NCBI RefSeq assembly: GCF_014646275.1
Contig: NZ_BMND01000009.1
Span: 62,001 to 126,000, forward strand
From: Streptomyces kronopolitis
GTDB taxonomy: Bacteria > Actinomycetota > Actinomycetes > Streptomycetales > Streptomycetaceae
Length of the DNA: 64,000 nucleotides
Direction of reading: 5' to 3'
Below the pieces are notes generated by a model that did no database searches, was not told where the DNA came from, and saw only the letters and a program-made list of their open reading frames with translations. Position 1 is the stretch's first letter. The number at the start of each line of letters is the position of its first letter. Both the position numbers and the translations under genes were made by a program. Of the stretch, positions 1 through 9,457 are shown piece after piece.

Positions 1-1
1 C

Positions 2-112
2 GGCAACAACGCCTTCCCGGTCGTCGAGCCGACCCCCTCCGTCTCCCAACCGTCCGACCCGGCCCCGAGCGGCACCGCCATGCCGGGCGGCACCGCGCAG
101 CCGGCGAGCTGA
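2..112 (+). CDS. C-terminal end of an unidentified protein (5' truncated by window)
   Basis: An open frame enters from the window edge and stops with TGA at 110-112. The 36 visible residues are rich in Pro, Ser, Thr and Gly and end in AQPAS. Such low-complexity tails are common on Streptomyces membrane and cell-wall proteins such as kinases and penicillin-binding proteins, but nothing visible identifies the family. The frame has the usual GC-rich third positions, so it is probably the real end of a gene whose body lies upstream. Confidence 0.5.
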   Translation, partial: GNNAFPVVEPTPSVSQPSDPAPSGTAMPGGTAQPAS

Positions 113-232
113 ACCCCCGCGGGCCGCCCGCCGGGCAGGGTCACCGCGCTACGGTGAAGACAGGCATCCGCCTTCCCCGCACGCCGGACGGAGCGCTCCG
201 GCCGGCGTCCGAATCCTCGGGAGACGCTGACG

Positions 233-634
233 ATGACCGAGCGCAAACCCCCCGGCATCAGCTGGGAGAGCTGGGCGGACCGGCAGATCCGCGAGGCCGC
301 CGAGCGCGGCGCCTTCGACGGGCTCACCGGGGCCGGCAAGCCCCTCCCCCAGCTCGACCGGCCGTACGACGAGATGTGGTGGATCAAGGAGAAGATGCAC
401 CGCGAGCACCTCTCCTTCCTGCCGCCGAGCCTCGTCCTGCGCAAGGAGGCCGAGGACGCCCGGGAGGCCGCGGCCGCGGCACCGAGCGAGGCCGCGCTGC
501 GCCGCATCCTGACCGAGATCAACGAGCGGATCCGCGCGGCCCTGCGTGCGCCGCTCGACGGCCCCCCGCTGCGCCTCGTCCCGTTCGACATCGAGGAGGC
601 GGCCCGCACCTGGCGCCGGGAGCACGAGGGGTGA
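233..634 (+). CDS. DUF1992 (DnaJ-C28 conserved domain) family protein
   Basis: This 133-residue protein matches the DUF1992 pattern: an N-terminal SWADRQIREAAERGAFD block, then LTGAGKPLP and an amphipathic C-terminal helix. In eukaryotes the domain occurs in DNAJC28; no biochemical role is established for the bacterial stand-alone form. It has no signal peptide or membrane segment, so it should be cytoplasmic. The ATG at 233 follows GGGAG at 219-223. It ends 28 bases before the convergent secreted-protein gene. The family call is confident; the function is unknown. Confidence 0.85.
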   Translation: MTERKPPGISWESWADRQIREAAERGAFDGLTGAGKPLPQLDRPYDEMWWIKEKMHREHLSFLPPSLVLRKEAEDAREAAAAAPSEAALRRILTEINERIRAALRAPLDGPPLRLVPFDIEEAARTWRREHEG

Positions 635-662
635 GACCGGGGCCGCGCGGGCCCGGCCGCCG

Positions 663-1934
663 TCACGATGCGGGCGGCGCCAGCCGGACCCGCAGGAACC
701 GCGGCCGGTACAGCTCGACCGCGCCGTTGATCCGGGGGCCGGGCGGGACGCCGGGCAGGCCGAGCCAGTTGAGGTCGTAGCTGAGCAGCAGCCCGCGGCC
801 GCCGGTGAACTCGGGGTGCGCCTGCGGGTTGTAGACGGCGACGTGGCGCGGGTCGGCGGCGGGCGGACGCGGCGGGGCGAGACGGCCGTGCGGACCGTGC
901 CAGGGGCCTTGCGGCGCGCCGGCCCAGTAGCTGGTGACCACCCGCAGCCCGGCCGAGCCGTCGCCGCCGGTGTCCATGGTGAACAGCACCCAGGCCGATC
1001 CGTCGCGCACCACGGTGAAGGCGCTGCCCACACCGCGCCGGCCGCCGCCCCGCAGCACCGGCACCGCCCGCCCGGCCCGCCGCCGCCAGCGGCCGCCGTC
1101 CCAGAACCGCCAGCCGCCGCGGTCCGCCAGGTGCCCGGCCGGGACCCGTGCGAGGTAGGCGCTGGAGGCCGGTGACGTCGGCGGATCGTCGCCGCCGAAG
1201 ACGTACGTCCAGCCGCCGGCGGGGACCACCGCCGTGCCGTAGAGGACCCGCCGTCCCGGATCCGGGACGGCCGCCTGGTCCACGGCCGGGGTGATGGCTT
1301 CCAGGCGCAGCGCGGGGAGCGAGAGCGTGGCGACCTCGGTGCCGCGCGGCTCGCCGAAGATCCACGGCCCGCTGCCGGGGGCGCGGCGCCACAGCAGGAC
1401 GCGGACGACCCGCGCGGCGCCGCCGGGCACGCGCGGCTCCACCCGCGCGCCGACCGGCCAGCGCCGGCCGCCGCCCGGCGGGTCGGGGAAGAACGGCCCG
1501 GGAGCACCCGCCCCGCCACCGGTCAGGGTGCGCTCCGCACGGCCCGAACGGGACATCACCACGGCGGAGTTGTGCCGCAGCCAGGGCGTGCCACCGGTGC
1601 CGGAGGTGCGCCAGTGGTGGGGTGCGCCGTGCGGGCCGGGCGGTGCGTGGACCCGGTCGAGGAAGGTGTCGGAGAACAGCCACAGGGTGCGGCCGTCGGG
1701 CAGGCGCACCGAGTGGGTGCCGTCGCCGCCGGTCCAGTCGTCCAGGCGGGTGTTGTCGTTGCCGTAACGGGTGAATTCCGCGGTATGCCGGACATCGGCG
1801 GACCAGGCGGCGATCCGGCGTCCGGCGCGGTCCGCGCGCGGGCCTTGGGCGCGCCCCGGCGGCACCAGTACGACCGCCGCGGTGAGCAGCAGCAGTCCGG
1901 CGGCGGCCGTGGCGCGGATCGGTGCCCGGGACAT
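663..1934 (-). CDS. Secreted DUF4185/DUF5005-like protein
   Basis: The 423-residue product begins with a signal peptide: basic MSRAPIRA, a hydrophobic TAAAGLLLLTAAVVLVP core and an AQG-like cleavage region near residue 30. The mature part carries TRYGNDNTRLDDWTGGDGTH followed by LPDGRTLWLFSDTFL. This signature is found in secreted actinobacterial proteins of the DUF4185/DUF5005 type, which are predicted beta-propellers related to glycoside hydrolases. The catalytic activity is unknown. The ATG at 1934 was chosen over a longer frame because AGGAGG lies just upstream and the signal peptide then starts correctly. It is transcribed divergently from mutA. Confidence 0.75.
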   Translation of the reverse strand: MSRAPIRATAAAGLLLLTAAVVLVPPGRAQGPRADRAGRRIAAWSADVRHTAEFTRYGNDNTRLDDWTGGDGTHSVRLPDGRTLWLFSDTFLDRVHAPPGPHGAPHHWRTSGTGGTPWLRHNSAVVMSRSGRAERTLTGGGAGAPGPFFPDPPGGGRRWPVGARVEPRVPGGAARVVRVLLWRRAPGSGPWIFGEPRGTEVATLSLPALRLEAITPAVDQAAVPDPGRRVLYGTAVVPAGGWTYVFGGDDPPTSPASSAYLARVPAGHLADRGGWRFWDGGRWRRRAGRAVPVLRGGGRRGVGSAFTVVRDGSAWVLFTMDTGGDGSAGLRVVTSYWAGAPQGPWHGPHGRLAPPRPPAADPRHVAVYNPQAHPEFTGGRGLLLSYDLNWLGLPGVPPGPRINGAVELYRPRFLRVRLAPPAS

Positions 1935-2143
1935 CGCGCTCCTCCTGGGGTGCGGCGCCCACCGTAGTGAACTGGGCGCCCGCGCCGGAGCAGGCGCGTC
2001 GGGTACCGGAAAAGCCGCCCGCGCACGATACCGCCGACCCCGTCCCACCTGCCCCTTCTCGCGTGAAAACAGGAAGATCCACCAGTGGTCAACGAGTGCA
2101 AGGTCACAGCCTGAGACACTGCTCCAGCTAACGGTCGTTCGCC

Positions 2144-2156
2144 TAGCCTGCTGCCA
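2144..2156 (+). promoter_or_regulatory. -10 element placed for a leaderless mutA transcript
   Basis: TAGCCT at 2144-2149 lies six bases before the mutA ATG at 2156. No Shine-Dalgarno sequence exists between them or just upstream. This spacing would put transcription start on or next to the A of ATG. The -35 region is not convincing, which is common in Streptomyces. Inferred from spacing only. Confidence 0.4.
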
Positions 2157-4039
2157 TGACCGCCGAGTCCCCCGAACTCCCCCTGGCCGCCGCCTTCCCG
2201 GATGCCGACCGAGAGCAGTGGCAGCGCCTCGTCGAAGGTGTGCTGCGCAAATCGGGCGTCACCGAGGCGTCCGGCGCCGCCGCCGAGGACGCGCTCGCCA
2301 CCGGCCTCCAGGACGGCATCCGCATCCGCCCGCTCTACACCGCCGAGGACGGTGCGGCCGTCCCGGGCCACCCGGGCTTTCCCCCCTTCGTACGGGCCGG
2401 CCGGCCCGAAGGCACCACCGTCGCCGGGTGGGACGTACGCCAGCAGCACGTCCACACCGACCCGCGGCGGGCCAACGAATCGATCCTGGCCGACCTGGAG
2501 AACGGCGTCACGTCGGTCTGGCTGACCGTCGGGGACGGCGGCGTGCCGGTCTCCGGTCTGGAGCAGGCGCTGCAGGGCGTCTATCTGGACCTGGCCGCGG
2601 TGGTCCTGGACGCGGGCGCCGATTTCGCGCCGGCCGCCGAGGAGTTGCTGCGGCTGTACACCGCCTCCGGCGCGGCGCTCGGCGAGGCGTCCGGCGCGAT
2701 GGGCGCCGACCCGCTCGGCCTGCTGGCCCGCACGGGTGACGACGCCAAGCTGCGCCTCCAGCTGGAGTCCGCGGCCCGCCTCGCCGGGCGCTGCGCCGCC
2801 GAGGCGCCGGGCCTGCGGGCGCTGGCCGTCGACGCGCTGCCGTACCACGAGGCCGGCGGCTCGGCCGCCGAGGAACTGGGCACCTCGCTGGCCACCGGCG
2901 TCGCCTATCTGCGGCAGCTGACGGCGGCCGGGCTCGGCATCGACGACGCCTGCCGGCAGCTGGAGTTCCGCTACGCCGCCACCGCGGACCAGTTCCTGAC
3001 CATCGCCAAGCTGCGCGCGGCCCGCCGGCTGTGGGCGCGGGTCGCCGAGGTGTGCGGGGCGTCGCCCGACGCCGCCGCGCAGCGCCAGCACGCGGTCACC
3101 TCCACGGTGATGATGACCCGTCGCGACCCCTGGGTGAACATGCTGCGCACCACGGTCGCCGGACTGTCCGCCGGGGTGGGCGGCGCGGAGGCGGTGACGG
3201 TGCTGCCGTTCGACGCCGCGCTGGGCCTGCCCGACGCGTTCGCCCGGCGGATCGCCCGGAACACCCAGTCCGTGCTGCTGGAGGAGTCGCACCTGTCGAA
3301 GGTCATCGATCCGGCGGGCGGCTCCTGGTACGTCGAGAGCCTCACCGACGAGCTGGCCCGCGCCGCCTGGGCGTGGTTCCAGGAGATCGAGGGCGCGGGC
3401 GGCCAGGCCGAGGCGCTGCGCTCCGGGATGATCGCCGGCCGGCTGGCCGACACCTGGCAGCGCCGCACCGACGACCTCGCCCGCCGGCGCGAACCGATCA
3501 CCGGCGTCAGCGAGTTCCCGCATCTCGCCGAGCCGCCGGTGCACCGCGAGCCGGCGCCCGCGCCGATCGGCGGGGGGCTGCCGCGGGTGCGCCGGGACGA
3601 CGCGTACGAGCGGCTGCGGTCGCGCTCCGACGCCCATCTGGCGGCGAGCGGCGCCCGCCCGAAGGTCTTCCTGGCCGCGCTGGGCCCGGTCGCGGCACAC
3701 ACCGCCCGGCTGTCCTTCGCCGCCAATCTGTTCCAGGCGGGCGGCATCGAGACGGTGAACGAACCCGCGCCGGTGGACGCGGAGTCGGTGGCCGGGGCGT
3801 TCGCCCGCAGCGGCGCGCGGATCGCGTGTCTGTGCGCGAGCGACGCGGTGTACGGCGAGCAGGCGGCGGTCGTGGCGGCCGCGCTGAAGTCGGCGGGAGC
3901 GGTCCGGGTGCTGCTGGCGGGCAAGCCGGGCGAGCGCCGGGAGGAATTCACCGCGGCGGGCGTGGACACCTTCGTCTTCGCCGGCTGCGACGCGGTCGAG
4001 GTCCTCTCCTCGGCCCTGGATGTCATGGAGGTGGCGTGA
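2156..4039 (+). CDS. mutA: Methylmalonyl-CoA mutase small (alpha) subunit
   Basis: This 627-residue protein is the non-catalytic partner in the heterodimeric adenosylcobalamin enzyme that interconverts (2R)-methylmalonyl-CoA and succinyl-CoA. It has the mutase TIM barrel (RPLYTAEDG, then [53 protein letters not shown]) and a C-terminal flavodoxin-like domain. That C-terminal domain lacks the cobalamin-binding DxHxxG motif, as expected for the small subunit; the matching stretch reads [11 protein letters not shown]. No SD precedes the ATG. Its TGA overlaps the mutB ATG by one base, so the subunits are translationally coupled. In Streptomyces the enzyme feeds methylmalonyl-CoA for polyketide extension or drains propionyl-CoA carbon into the TCA cycle. 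Confidence 0.96.
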   Translation: MTAESPELPLAAAFPDADREQWQRLVEGVLRKSGVTEASGAAAEDALATGLQDGIRIRPLYTAEDGAAVPGHPGFPPFVRAGRPEGTTVAGWDVRQQHVHTDPRRANESILADLENGVTSVWLTVGDGGVPVSGLEQALQGVYLDLAAVVLDAGADFAPAAEELLRLYTASGAALGEASGAMGADPLGLLARTGDDAKLRLQLESAARLAGRCAAEAPGLRALAVDALPYHEAGGSAAEELGTSLATGVAYLRQLTAAGLGIDDACRQLEFRYAATADQFLTIAKLRAARRLWARVAEVCGASPDAAAQRQHAVTSTVMMTRRDPWVNMLRTTVAGLSAGVGGAEAVTVLPFDAALGLPDAFARRIARNTQSVLLEESHLSKVIDPAGGSWYVESLTDELARAAWAWFQEIEGAGGQAEALRSGMIAGRLADTWQRRTDDLARRREPITGVSEFPHLAEPPVHREPAPAPIGGGLPRVRRDDAYERLRSRSDAHLAASGARPKVFLAALGPVAAHTARLSFAANLFQAGGIETVNEPAPVDAESVAGAFARSGARIACLCASDAVYGEQAAVVAAALKSAGAVRVLLAGKPGERREEFTAAGVDTFVFAGCDAVEVLSSALDVMEVA

Positions 4040-6270
4040 TGGGAGACACGACGCAGCAGGCCGGCGCCATCCCGGACTTCAGCACGGTCGAGCTGGGGGA
4101 CGCGGAGGCGGCGCACGCCGCGGGCGACGGCGCGCGATGGGCCGAGGCGGTCGAGCAGGCCACCGGCAAGGGCGTGGCGGATCTGACGTGGGAGACGCCG
4201 GAGGGCATCGACGTCAAGCCGCTCTACACGGAGGCGGACCTCGACGGCCTGGACTTCCTGGGGACGTACCCGGGGATCACGCCGTATCTGCGCGGCCCGT
4301 ACCCGACGATGTACGTCAACCAGCCCTGGACGATCCGGCAGTACGCCGGCTTCTCCACGGCCGAGGAGTCCAACGCCTTCTACCGCCGCAACCTCGCGGC
4401 CGGCCAGAAGGGCCTGTCGGTCGCCTTCGACCTGCCCACGCACCGCGGCTACGACAGCGACCACCCGCGGGTGACCGGTGACGTCGGCATGGCGGGCGTC
4501 GCCATCGACTCGATCTACGACATGCGGCAGCTCTTCGAGGGCATCCCGCTGGACAAGATGACCGTCTCGATGACGATGAACGGCGCGGTGCTGCCCGTGC
4601 TGGCGCTCTACATCGTGGCGGCGGAGGAGCAGGGCGTACCGCCCGAGAAGCTGGCCGGGACCATCCAGAACGACATCCTCAAGGAGTTCATGGTCCGCAA
4701 CACCTACATCTATCCGCCGCAGCCCTCGATGCGGATCATCTCCGACATCTTCGCGTACACCTCGCAGAAGATGCCGCGCTACAACTCCATCTCGATCTCC
4801 GGCTACCACATCCAGGAGGCGGGCGCGACGGCCGACCTGGAGCTGGCGTACACCCTCGCCGACGGGGTCGAGTACCTGCGCGCGGGCCTGGCGGCCGGGA
4901 TGGACGTGGACGCCTTCGCGCCGCGGCTGTCCTTCTTCTGGGCGATCGGCATGAACTTCTTCATGGAGATCGCCAAGCTGCGCGCGGCCCGGCTGCTGTG
5001 GGCGCGCCTGGTCCAGCGCTTCGAGCCGAAGAACCCCAAGTCCCTCTCGCTGCGCACCCATTCGCAGACCTCGGGCTGGTCGCTGACCGCGCAGGACGTG
5101 TTCAACAACGTCACGCGCACCTGCGTGGAGGCGATGGCCGCCACCCAGGGCCACACCCAGTCCCTGCACACCAACGCCCTGGACGAGGCGCTGGCGCTGC
5201 CCACCGACTTCTCGGCCCGGATCGCCCGCAACACCCAGCTGTTCCTCCAGCAGGAGTCGGGCACCTGCCGGGTCATCGACCCCTGGGGCGGCAGCGCCTA
5301 CATCGAGAAGCTCACCCACGATCTGGCCCGCCGCGCCTGGCAGCACATCGAGGAGGTCGAGGAGGCCGGCGGCATGGCCAAGGCCATCGACGCGGGCATC
5401 CCGAAGCTGCGCGTGGAGGAGGCCGCGGCCCGCACCCAGGCGCGGATCGACTCCGGGCGCCAGGCGCTGATCGGCGTCAACAAGTACCGGGTGGAGACCG
5501 ACGAGGAGATCGAGGTCCTCAAGGTCGACAACTCCTCGGTGCGCGCCCAGCAGATCGACAAGCTCAAGCGGCTGCGCGCCGAGCGCGACGAGCAGGCCTG
5601 CCAGGAGGCGCTGCGGGCGCTGACCGCGGCGGCGGAGTCCGGCCCCGGCGAGGGGCTGGAGGGCAATCTGCTGGCGCTGGCGGTGGACGCGGCCCGCGCC
5701 ATGGCGACCGTGGGTGAGATCTCGGACGCACTGGAGTCGGTCTACGGGCGCCACTCCGGCCAGATCCGTACGATCTCCGGTGTGTACCGAGACGAAGCGG
5801 GCCCCTCCTCCGGTGTCGAGCGCACCCGGTCGCTGGTGGCCGAGTTCGAGCGCGCCGAGGGCCGCCGGCCGCGCATCCTGGTGGCCAAGATGGGCCAGGA
5901 CGGCCATGACCGCGGCCAGAAGGTGATCGCCACGGCCTTCGCCGACCTGGGCTTCGACGTCGATGTCGGCCCGCTGTTCCAGACCCCGGCCGAGGTGGCC
6001 CGGCAGGCCGTCGAGGCGGACGTGCACATCGTCGGGGTCTCCTCCCTGGCGGCCGGCCACCTCACCCTGGTGCCCGCGCTGCGCGAGGCGCTGGCCGCGG
6101 AGGACCGGGAGGACATCACCATCGTGGTGGGCGGGGTGATCCCGCCGCAGGACGTGCAGCCGCTGCGCGACATGGGCGCCGCCGCGGTCTTCCTGCCCGG
6201 CACGGTGATCCCCGAGGCCGCCCACGATCTGGTGCGGGACCTGGCAGCGGTCCTCGGCCACGAGCTGTGA
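4039..6270 (+). CDS. mutB: Methylmalonyl-CoA mutase large (catalytic) subunit
   Basis: The 743-residue catalytic subunit carries all expected landmarks. [16 protein letters not shown] near residue 90 includes the substrate Tyr, [10 protein letters not shown] near residue 255 has the active-site His, and [10 protein letters not shown] near residues 618-627 is the intact DxHxxG motif whose His ligates cobalamin cobalt. The length is normal for the family. The ATG overlaps the mutA stop (TGATG), giving stoichiometric translation. meaB follows 10 bases downstream, completing an operon for enzyme and chaperone. No methylmalonyl-CoA epimerase gene is present in this window. Confidence 0.97.
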   Translation: MGDTTQQAGAIPDFSTVELGDAEAAHAAGDGARWAEAVEQATGKGVADLTWETPEGIDVKPLYTEADLDGLDFLGTYPGITPYLRGPYPTMYVNQPWTIRQYAGFSTAEESNAFYRRNLAAGQKGLSVAFDLPTHRGYDSDHPRVTGDVGMAGVAIDSIYDMRQLFEGIPLDKMTVSMTMNGAVLPVLALYIVAAEEQGVPPEKLAGTIQNDILKEFMVRNTYIYPPQPSMRIISDIFAYTSQKMPRYNSISISGYHIQEAGATADLELAYTLADGVEYLRAGLAAGMDVDAFAPRLSFFWAIGMNFFMEIAKLRAARLLWARLVQRFEPKNPKSLSLRTHSQTSGWSLTAQDVFNNVTRTCVEAMAATQGHTQSLHTNALDEALALPTDFSARIARNTQLFLQQESGTCRVIDPWGGSAYIEKLTHDLARRAWQHIEEVEEAGGMAKAIDAGIPKLRVEEAAARTQARIDSGRQALIGVNKYRVETDEEIEVLKVDNSSVRAQQIDKLKRLRAERDEQACQEALRALTAAAESGPGEGLEGNLLALAVDAARAMATVGEISDALESVYGRHSGQIRTISGVYRDEAGPSSGVERTRSLVAEFERAEGRRPRILVAKMGQDGHDRGQKVIATAFADLGFDVDVGPLFQTPAEVARQAVEADVHIVGVSSLAAGHLTLVPALREALAAEDREDITIVVGGVIPPQDVQPLRDMGAAAVFLPGTVIPEAAHDLVRDLAAVLGHEL

Positions 6271-6280
6271 GCGGGGGGAC

Positions 6281-7285
6281 ATGCCGGCGAGGATCGATGT
6301 CGAACGGTACGCCGAGGGTGTCCGCGCGGGTTCCCGCGCCTGGATCGCCCGGGCCGTCACCCTGGTCGAGTCCACCCGCCCCGATCACCGGGCGGCGGCC
6401 CAGCAGCTGCTGATCGAGCTGCTGCCGTACTCCGGCGCGGCCCGCAGAGTGGGCATCAGCGGGGTGCCCGGTGTCGGCAAGTCGACCTTCATCGACGCCC
6501 TCGGCACGCTGCTGACCGGCATGGGGCACCGGGTGGCGGTGCTCGCCGTGGACCCGTCCTCCAGCCGCACCGGCGGCTCCATCCTGGGCGACAAAACCAG
6601 GATGGAGCGCCTGGCCACCGACCCGGCGGCGTTCGTCCGGCCCTCCCCCACCTCCGGCACGCTGGGCGGGGTGGCGCGGGCCACCCGCGAGTCCATCGTG
6701 GTGATGGAGGCGGCGGGCTATGACGTCGTCCTGGTGGAGACGGTGGGCGTCGGCCAGTCCGAGACCGCCGTCGCGGGCATGGTCGACACCTTTCTGCTGC
6801 TGACCCTGGCCCGCACCGGCGACCAGCTCCAGGGCATCAAGAAGGGCGTACTGGAGCTGGCGGACCTGGTCTCCGTCAACAAGGCCGACGGTCCGCACGA
6901 GCGGGACGCCCGCTCCGCGGCCCGCGAACTCGCCGGTGCGCTGCGGCTGTTGCAGCCCCCGGACGCGGCCTGGACCCCGCCCGTCCTGACCTGCAGCGCC
7001 CGCGAGGGCACCGGCCTGAAGGCGCTGTGGGAGCGGGTCGAGCAGCACCGCACCCTGCTGGACTCCACCGGCGCGCTGGCCGAGCGGCGCCGCACCCAGC
7101 AGGTCGACTGGACCTGGTCGATGGTCCGCGACCGGATGATCGACCGGCTCCGGGAGCACCCCGAGGTGCGCCGCCTGGGCCCCGAGGTCGAACGGGCCGT
7201 GCGCGAGGGCGAACTGACCGCGACGCTGGCGGCCGAACGGCTGCTGACCGCGTTCGGCCTGGGAGACCCGCAGGACATCCCCTAA
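6281..7285 (+). CDS. meaB: MeaB/ArgK-type GTPase, methylmalonyl-CoA mutase chaperone
   Basis: A 334-residue G3E-family P-loop GTPase. It has Walker [10 protein letters not shown] near residues 61-69, the [15 protein letters not shown] block with [13 protein letters not shown] (Walker B/switch region) and the base-specificity motif NKAD. MeaB proteins gate adenosylcobalamin loading into methylmalonyl-CoA mutase and protect it from oxidative inactivation by GTP hydrolysis. Position directly after mutB confirms the mutase as client rather than isobutyryl-CoA mutase. The ATG at 6281 sits after a G-rich ribosome-binding stretch. A strong hairpin terminator follows at 7302-7343. Confidence 0.95.
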   Translation: MPARIDVERYAEGVRAGSRAWIARAVTLVESTRPDHRAAAQQLLIELLPYSGAARRVGISGVPGVGKSTFIDALGTLLTGMGHRVAVLAVDPSSSRTGGSILGDKTRMERLATDPAAFVRPSPTSGTLGGVARATRESIVVMEAAGYDVVLVETVGVGQSETAVAGMVDTFLLLTLARTGDQLQGIKKGVLELADLVSVNKADGPHERDARSAARELAGALRLLQPPDAAWTPPVLTCSAREGTGLKALWERVEQHRTLLDSTGALAERRRTQQVDWTWSMVRDRMIDRLREHPEVRRLGPEVERAVREGELTATLAAERLLTAFGLGDPQDIP

Positions 7286-7301
7286 CACCGCACCACGAAG
7301 C

Positions 7302-7343
7302 GGCCCCGCCCCGAGCGGCCAACGGCACACTCGGGGCGGGGCC
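7302..7343. terminator. Bidirectional hairpin terminator between meaB and the ATPase gene
   Basis: A perfect 14-bp inverted repeat (GGCCCCGCCCCGAG at 7302-7315 and its complement at 7330-7343) with a 14-base loop lies between two convergent genes. There is no U-tract, which is usual for actinomycete terminators. Confidence 0.8.
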
Positions 7344-7365
7344 TCGTCGTCGCAGCGCTCCCCCC

Positions 7366-7872
7366 TCAGCCGCGCTGCGACACGGTCGCCCAGACCGTCT
7401 TGCCCGAACGGTCCGGGGGCGTCCAGCCCCAGGCATCGCTCAGGCAGTCGACGATCTGGAGACCACGTCCTGATTCGGCAAGCGTGTCCTGCGGCCCGAC
7501 GACGGGTGCGCCGGCGCCGGCGTCCGACACCGCGCACAGCACGGTCGCGCCCTGCCGGGTCAGGGCCAGCCAGGCGGGACACAGCGCGGCCAACGCCTCA
7601 CCGCGCCCGCGCTTCCCCCCGGCCCCGCCGCCGTACCGCAGGGCGTTGCTGACGAGTTCGGACACGACCAGGGCCGCGTCCTCGGCGACGCCCGCGCAGA
7701 GTTTCCAGCCCTCCAGCGTCGCCCGGGTGAACCGGCGGGCCTCCGCGACGGTGCGGGCCGAACTGCTCAGTGCGCACGCCGCGAAGTCGTCCGGGGCGGG
7801 CATCCACCAGGTGTCGTCACACGCTTCATCCCGGAGGGCGTCGTGCACGGTCTCTGCCGGATGAGTGGTCAT
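7366..7872 (-). CDS. Anti-sigma-factor-like ATP-binding protein (HATPase_c, RsbW/SpoIIAB type)
   Basis: This 168-residue protein has the GHKL ATPase signature of anti-sigma regulatory kinases: N-box ELVSNALRYG, G1-like DAGAG and G2 SGRGLQIVD. Streptomyces carries dozens of these, often beside DUF397 and WhiJ-like genes, as here. Substrate sigma or anti-anti-sigma partners cannot be read from sequence. The ATG at 7872 is preferred over the one at 7878, because GGAG lies six bases before 7872 but directly abuts 7878. The gene diverges from the DUF397 gene across a 196-base intergenic region containing a palindrome. Confidence 0.85.
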   Translation of the reverse strand: MTTHPAETVHDALRDEACDDTWWMPAPDDFAACALSSSARTVAEARRFTRATLEGWKLCAGVAEDAALVVSELVSNALRYGGGAGGKRGRGEALAALCPAWLALTRQGATVLCAVSDAGAGAPVVGPQDTLAESGRGLQIVDCLSDAWGWTPPDRSGKTVWATVSQRG

Positions 7873-7948
7873 CAACATCTCCGCGAGGGGGATTTCGGGA
7901 CTGGGCCGGACTGCCTCGGAGAGCTAATATCCTCGTCAGTCGTCCGTC

Positions 7949-7962
7949 GATGCAAGTGCATC
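7949..7962. promoter_or_regulatory. Palindromic operator candidate in the WhiJ-like cluster
   Basis: GATGCA-AG-TGCATC is a perfect inverted repeat with 6-bp arms, in an unusually AT-rich stretch between the divergent ATPase and DUF397 genes. TGCAATTACATC follows as a degenerate second copy. It is a plausible binding site for the neighbouring XRE/DUF5753 regulator; this is inference from position and symmetry. Confidence 0.4.
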
Positions 7963-8068
7963 TGCAATTACATCGGTAAGTACGGGCACCCAGGGGCACG
8001 TTCGCGCCAAGGTGAGCGAAGGCCCGGAATCGGTCGGAGGCGCGTCCTCCAGCAAGGGAGCATCTGAT

Positions 8069-8311
8069 ATGGAGCCGGTGACCAACGGCATCGAGGCAAC
8101 CGCCATCGACGGCGCCGTCTGGCGCAAGAGCCGTCGCAGCAACCCCAGCGGCAACTGCGTTGAACTGGCGGTTCTTTCGGACGGAGAGGTAGCGGTGCGC
8201 AACTCCCGCTTCCCCTCGGGTCCGGCGCTGGTCTACACCCGCGACGAGATGACCGCCTTCGTCCAGGGCGCCAAGGACGGCGACTTCGACGATCTCGTCG
8301 GCCGCGACTGA
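8069..8311 (+). CDS. DUF397 protein of a WhiJ/AbaA-like cluster
   Basis: An 80-residue protein with the DUF397 core: VWRKSRRSNPSGNCVELA, then VAVRNSRFPSGPALVYTRDE and the FVQGAKDGDFDDLV tail. DUF397 proteins are small actinobacterial proteins genetically linked to XRE/DUF5753 regulators. They are thought to modulate them in development and antibiotic production (the whiJ and abaA loci). The ATG at 8069 follows AAGGGAG at 8054-8060 with ideal spacing, so it is preferred over an in-frame ATG at 8012. The regulator lies 170 bases downstream on the same strand. Confidence 0.9.
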   Translation: MEPVTNGIEATAIDGAVWRKSRRSNPSGNCVELAVLSDGEVAVRNSRFPSGPALVYTRDEMTAFVQGAKDGDFDDLVGRD

Positions 8312-8402
8312 CGCATATGTCGGCCGAATACCCGCCCCGGCTGTACGCGGGCCGGGGCCGATGGGACACTGGGCGTTCGCCCGACCACCCAGGGGAGTCA
8401 GC

Positions 8403-8483
8403 ATGAGCGAGCGCAGCGAGCGAACCGCCGAACGGTGCGCGCCGCGCGAGTGCGAGGCCGAGCGGAACGGGGTCGCGGCATGA
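8403..8483 (+). CDS. 26-codon leader ORF translationally coupled to the XRE regulator
   Basis: ATG at 8403 has a good ribosome-binding site (AGGGGAG at 8391-8397, five bases away). The frame runs 26 codons, beginning MSERSERTAERCAPRECEAE, and ends with TGA at 8481-8483. That stop overlaps the regulator start as ATGA. The regulator ATG has only a weak SD of its own, so ribosomes terminating here probably re-initiate on it. The peptide is basic, hydrophilic and has two Cys. The start encodes a GAGCGAGCGCAGCGAGCG run of a type that is frequent in Streptomyces DNA, so the peptide itself may be unimportant. Confidence 0.5.
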   Translation: MSERSERTAERCAPRECEAERNGVAA

Positions 8484-9388
8484 GCGCCGAACAGCCGAGC
8501 AGCGATCCGTCCCTGCGCCGCTACCTCACGCACCCGCGGGGCGGCCCGACCGTCCTGCGTATCGTGCTGGGCACCCAACTGCGCCGGCTGCGCGAAGGCG
8601 CGGGCATCACCCGCGAGGCCGCGGGCGACGCCATCCGCGGTTCCCACGCGAAGATCAGCCGCCTGGAACTGGGGCGGGTGAGCTGCAAGGAACGGGATGT
8701 CGCGGATCTCCTGACGCTCTACAACGTCACGGAGGAATCGGTCCGTTCGGACTTCCTCACCCTGGCCCGCCGGACCAGCACTCCCGGCTGGTGGCATCAG
8801 TACGGCGATGTGCTGCCGGGCTGGTTCGAGACCCACATCGGCCTCGAAGAGGCCGCCTCGGTGATCCGCACCTACGAGGTCCAGTTCGTGCCGGGCCTGT
8901 TGCAGACCCCGGACTACGCCCGGGCGGTGACGCAGCTCGGTCATCCGCGGGCCTCGGCCGAGGAGATCGAGCGACGGGTGCGGCTGCGCGTGCAGCGTCA
9001 GGAGCTGCTGACCGTCCCGGACGCGCCGCGGGTGTGGGCCGTGATCGACGAGGCGTCGCTGCGCCGTCCGCTCGGCGGGCCCGAGGTGATGGAGGGCCAG
9101 CTCAGGCATCTGCTGACGATGGCCGAGCTGCCGAATGTCACGCTGCAGATCGCGCCGTTCAGCCTCGGCGGGCTGGCGGCGGCCGGCGGTCCGATCACGA
9201 TCCTGCGGTTCCTGGAGCCGGATCTGCCGGACATCGTCTATCTGGAGCAGCTCACCAGCGCGCTCTATCTGGACAAGCGCGATGACGTCGACCACTACCT
9301 CGCGGTGATGGACCGGCTCAGCGCGCAGTCCGAGTCCCCGCGGGAATCCCTGGTGATACTGGAACGGCTGCTCAAGCAGGAGAGCTGA
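8480..9388 (+). CDS. XRE-family regulator with DUF5753 domain (WhiJ/Scr1-like)
   Basis: A 302-residue DNA-binding protein. An XRE helix-turn-helix lies near residues 28-85 (LGTQLRRLREGAGITREAAG, then HAKISRLELGR). It is followed by the DUF5753 ligand/partner domain, recognisable from WWHQYGDVLPGWF, EAASVIRTYEVQFVPGLLQT and IVYLEQLTSALYLD. WhiJ-like proteins repress developmental genes, and their effect is relieved or tuned by partner DUF397 proteins. The ATG at 8480 overlaps the stop of the leader ORF. The gene order (DUF397 first, regulator second, ATPase divergent) matches the abaA/whiJ class of cluster. Confidence 0.9.
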   Translation: MSAEQPSSDPSLRRYLTHPRGGPTVLRIVLGTQLRRLREGAGITREAAGDAIRGSHAKISRLELGRVSCKERDVADLLTLYNVTEESVRSDFLTLARRTSTPGWWHQYGDVLPGWFETHIGLEEAASVIRTYEVQFVPGLLQTPDYARAVTQLGHPRASAEEIERRVRLRVQRQELLTVPDAPRVWAVIDEASLRRPLGGPEVMEGQLRHLLTMAELPNVTLQIAPFSLGGLAAAGGPITILRFLEPDLPDIVYLEQLTSALYLDKRDDVDHYLAVMDRLSAQSESPRESLVILERLLKQES

Positions 9389-9407
9389 CGCCCGTCCGCG
9401 GGCGGAG

Positions 9408-9441
9408 GAGGGGCCGGGTCCCGACGGGCGCCCCGCCCCTC
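9408..9441. terminator. Hairpin terminator between XRE regulator and methyltransferase
   Basis: GAGGGGC at 9408-9414 pairs with GCCCCTC at 9435-9441 around a 20-base GC-rich loop that itself contains GGGTCCC. It sits between convergent stops and is followed by TTCT on the plus strand. Confidence 0.5.
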
Positions 9442-9457
9442 TTCTGCTGCCGCCGCG

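Noticed and set aside
2971..6375. Very long open frame on the minus strand opposite mutA, mutB and meaB
   Set aside because: Arg/Gly/Asp/Leu-rich shadow of high-GC coding DNA with no family resemblance; the plus-strand genes are certain.
7843..8067. Possible small plus-strand gene upstream of the DUF397 gene
   Set aside because: It overlaps the ATPase start and the operator palindrome, lacks a good SD and has no family resemblance.
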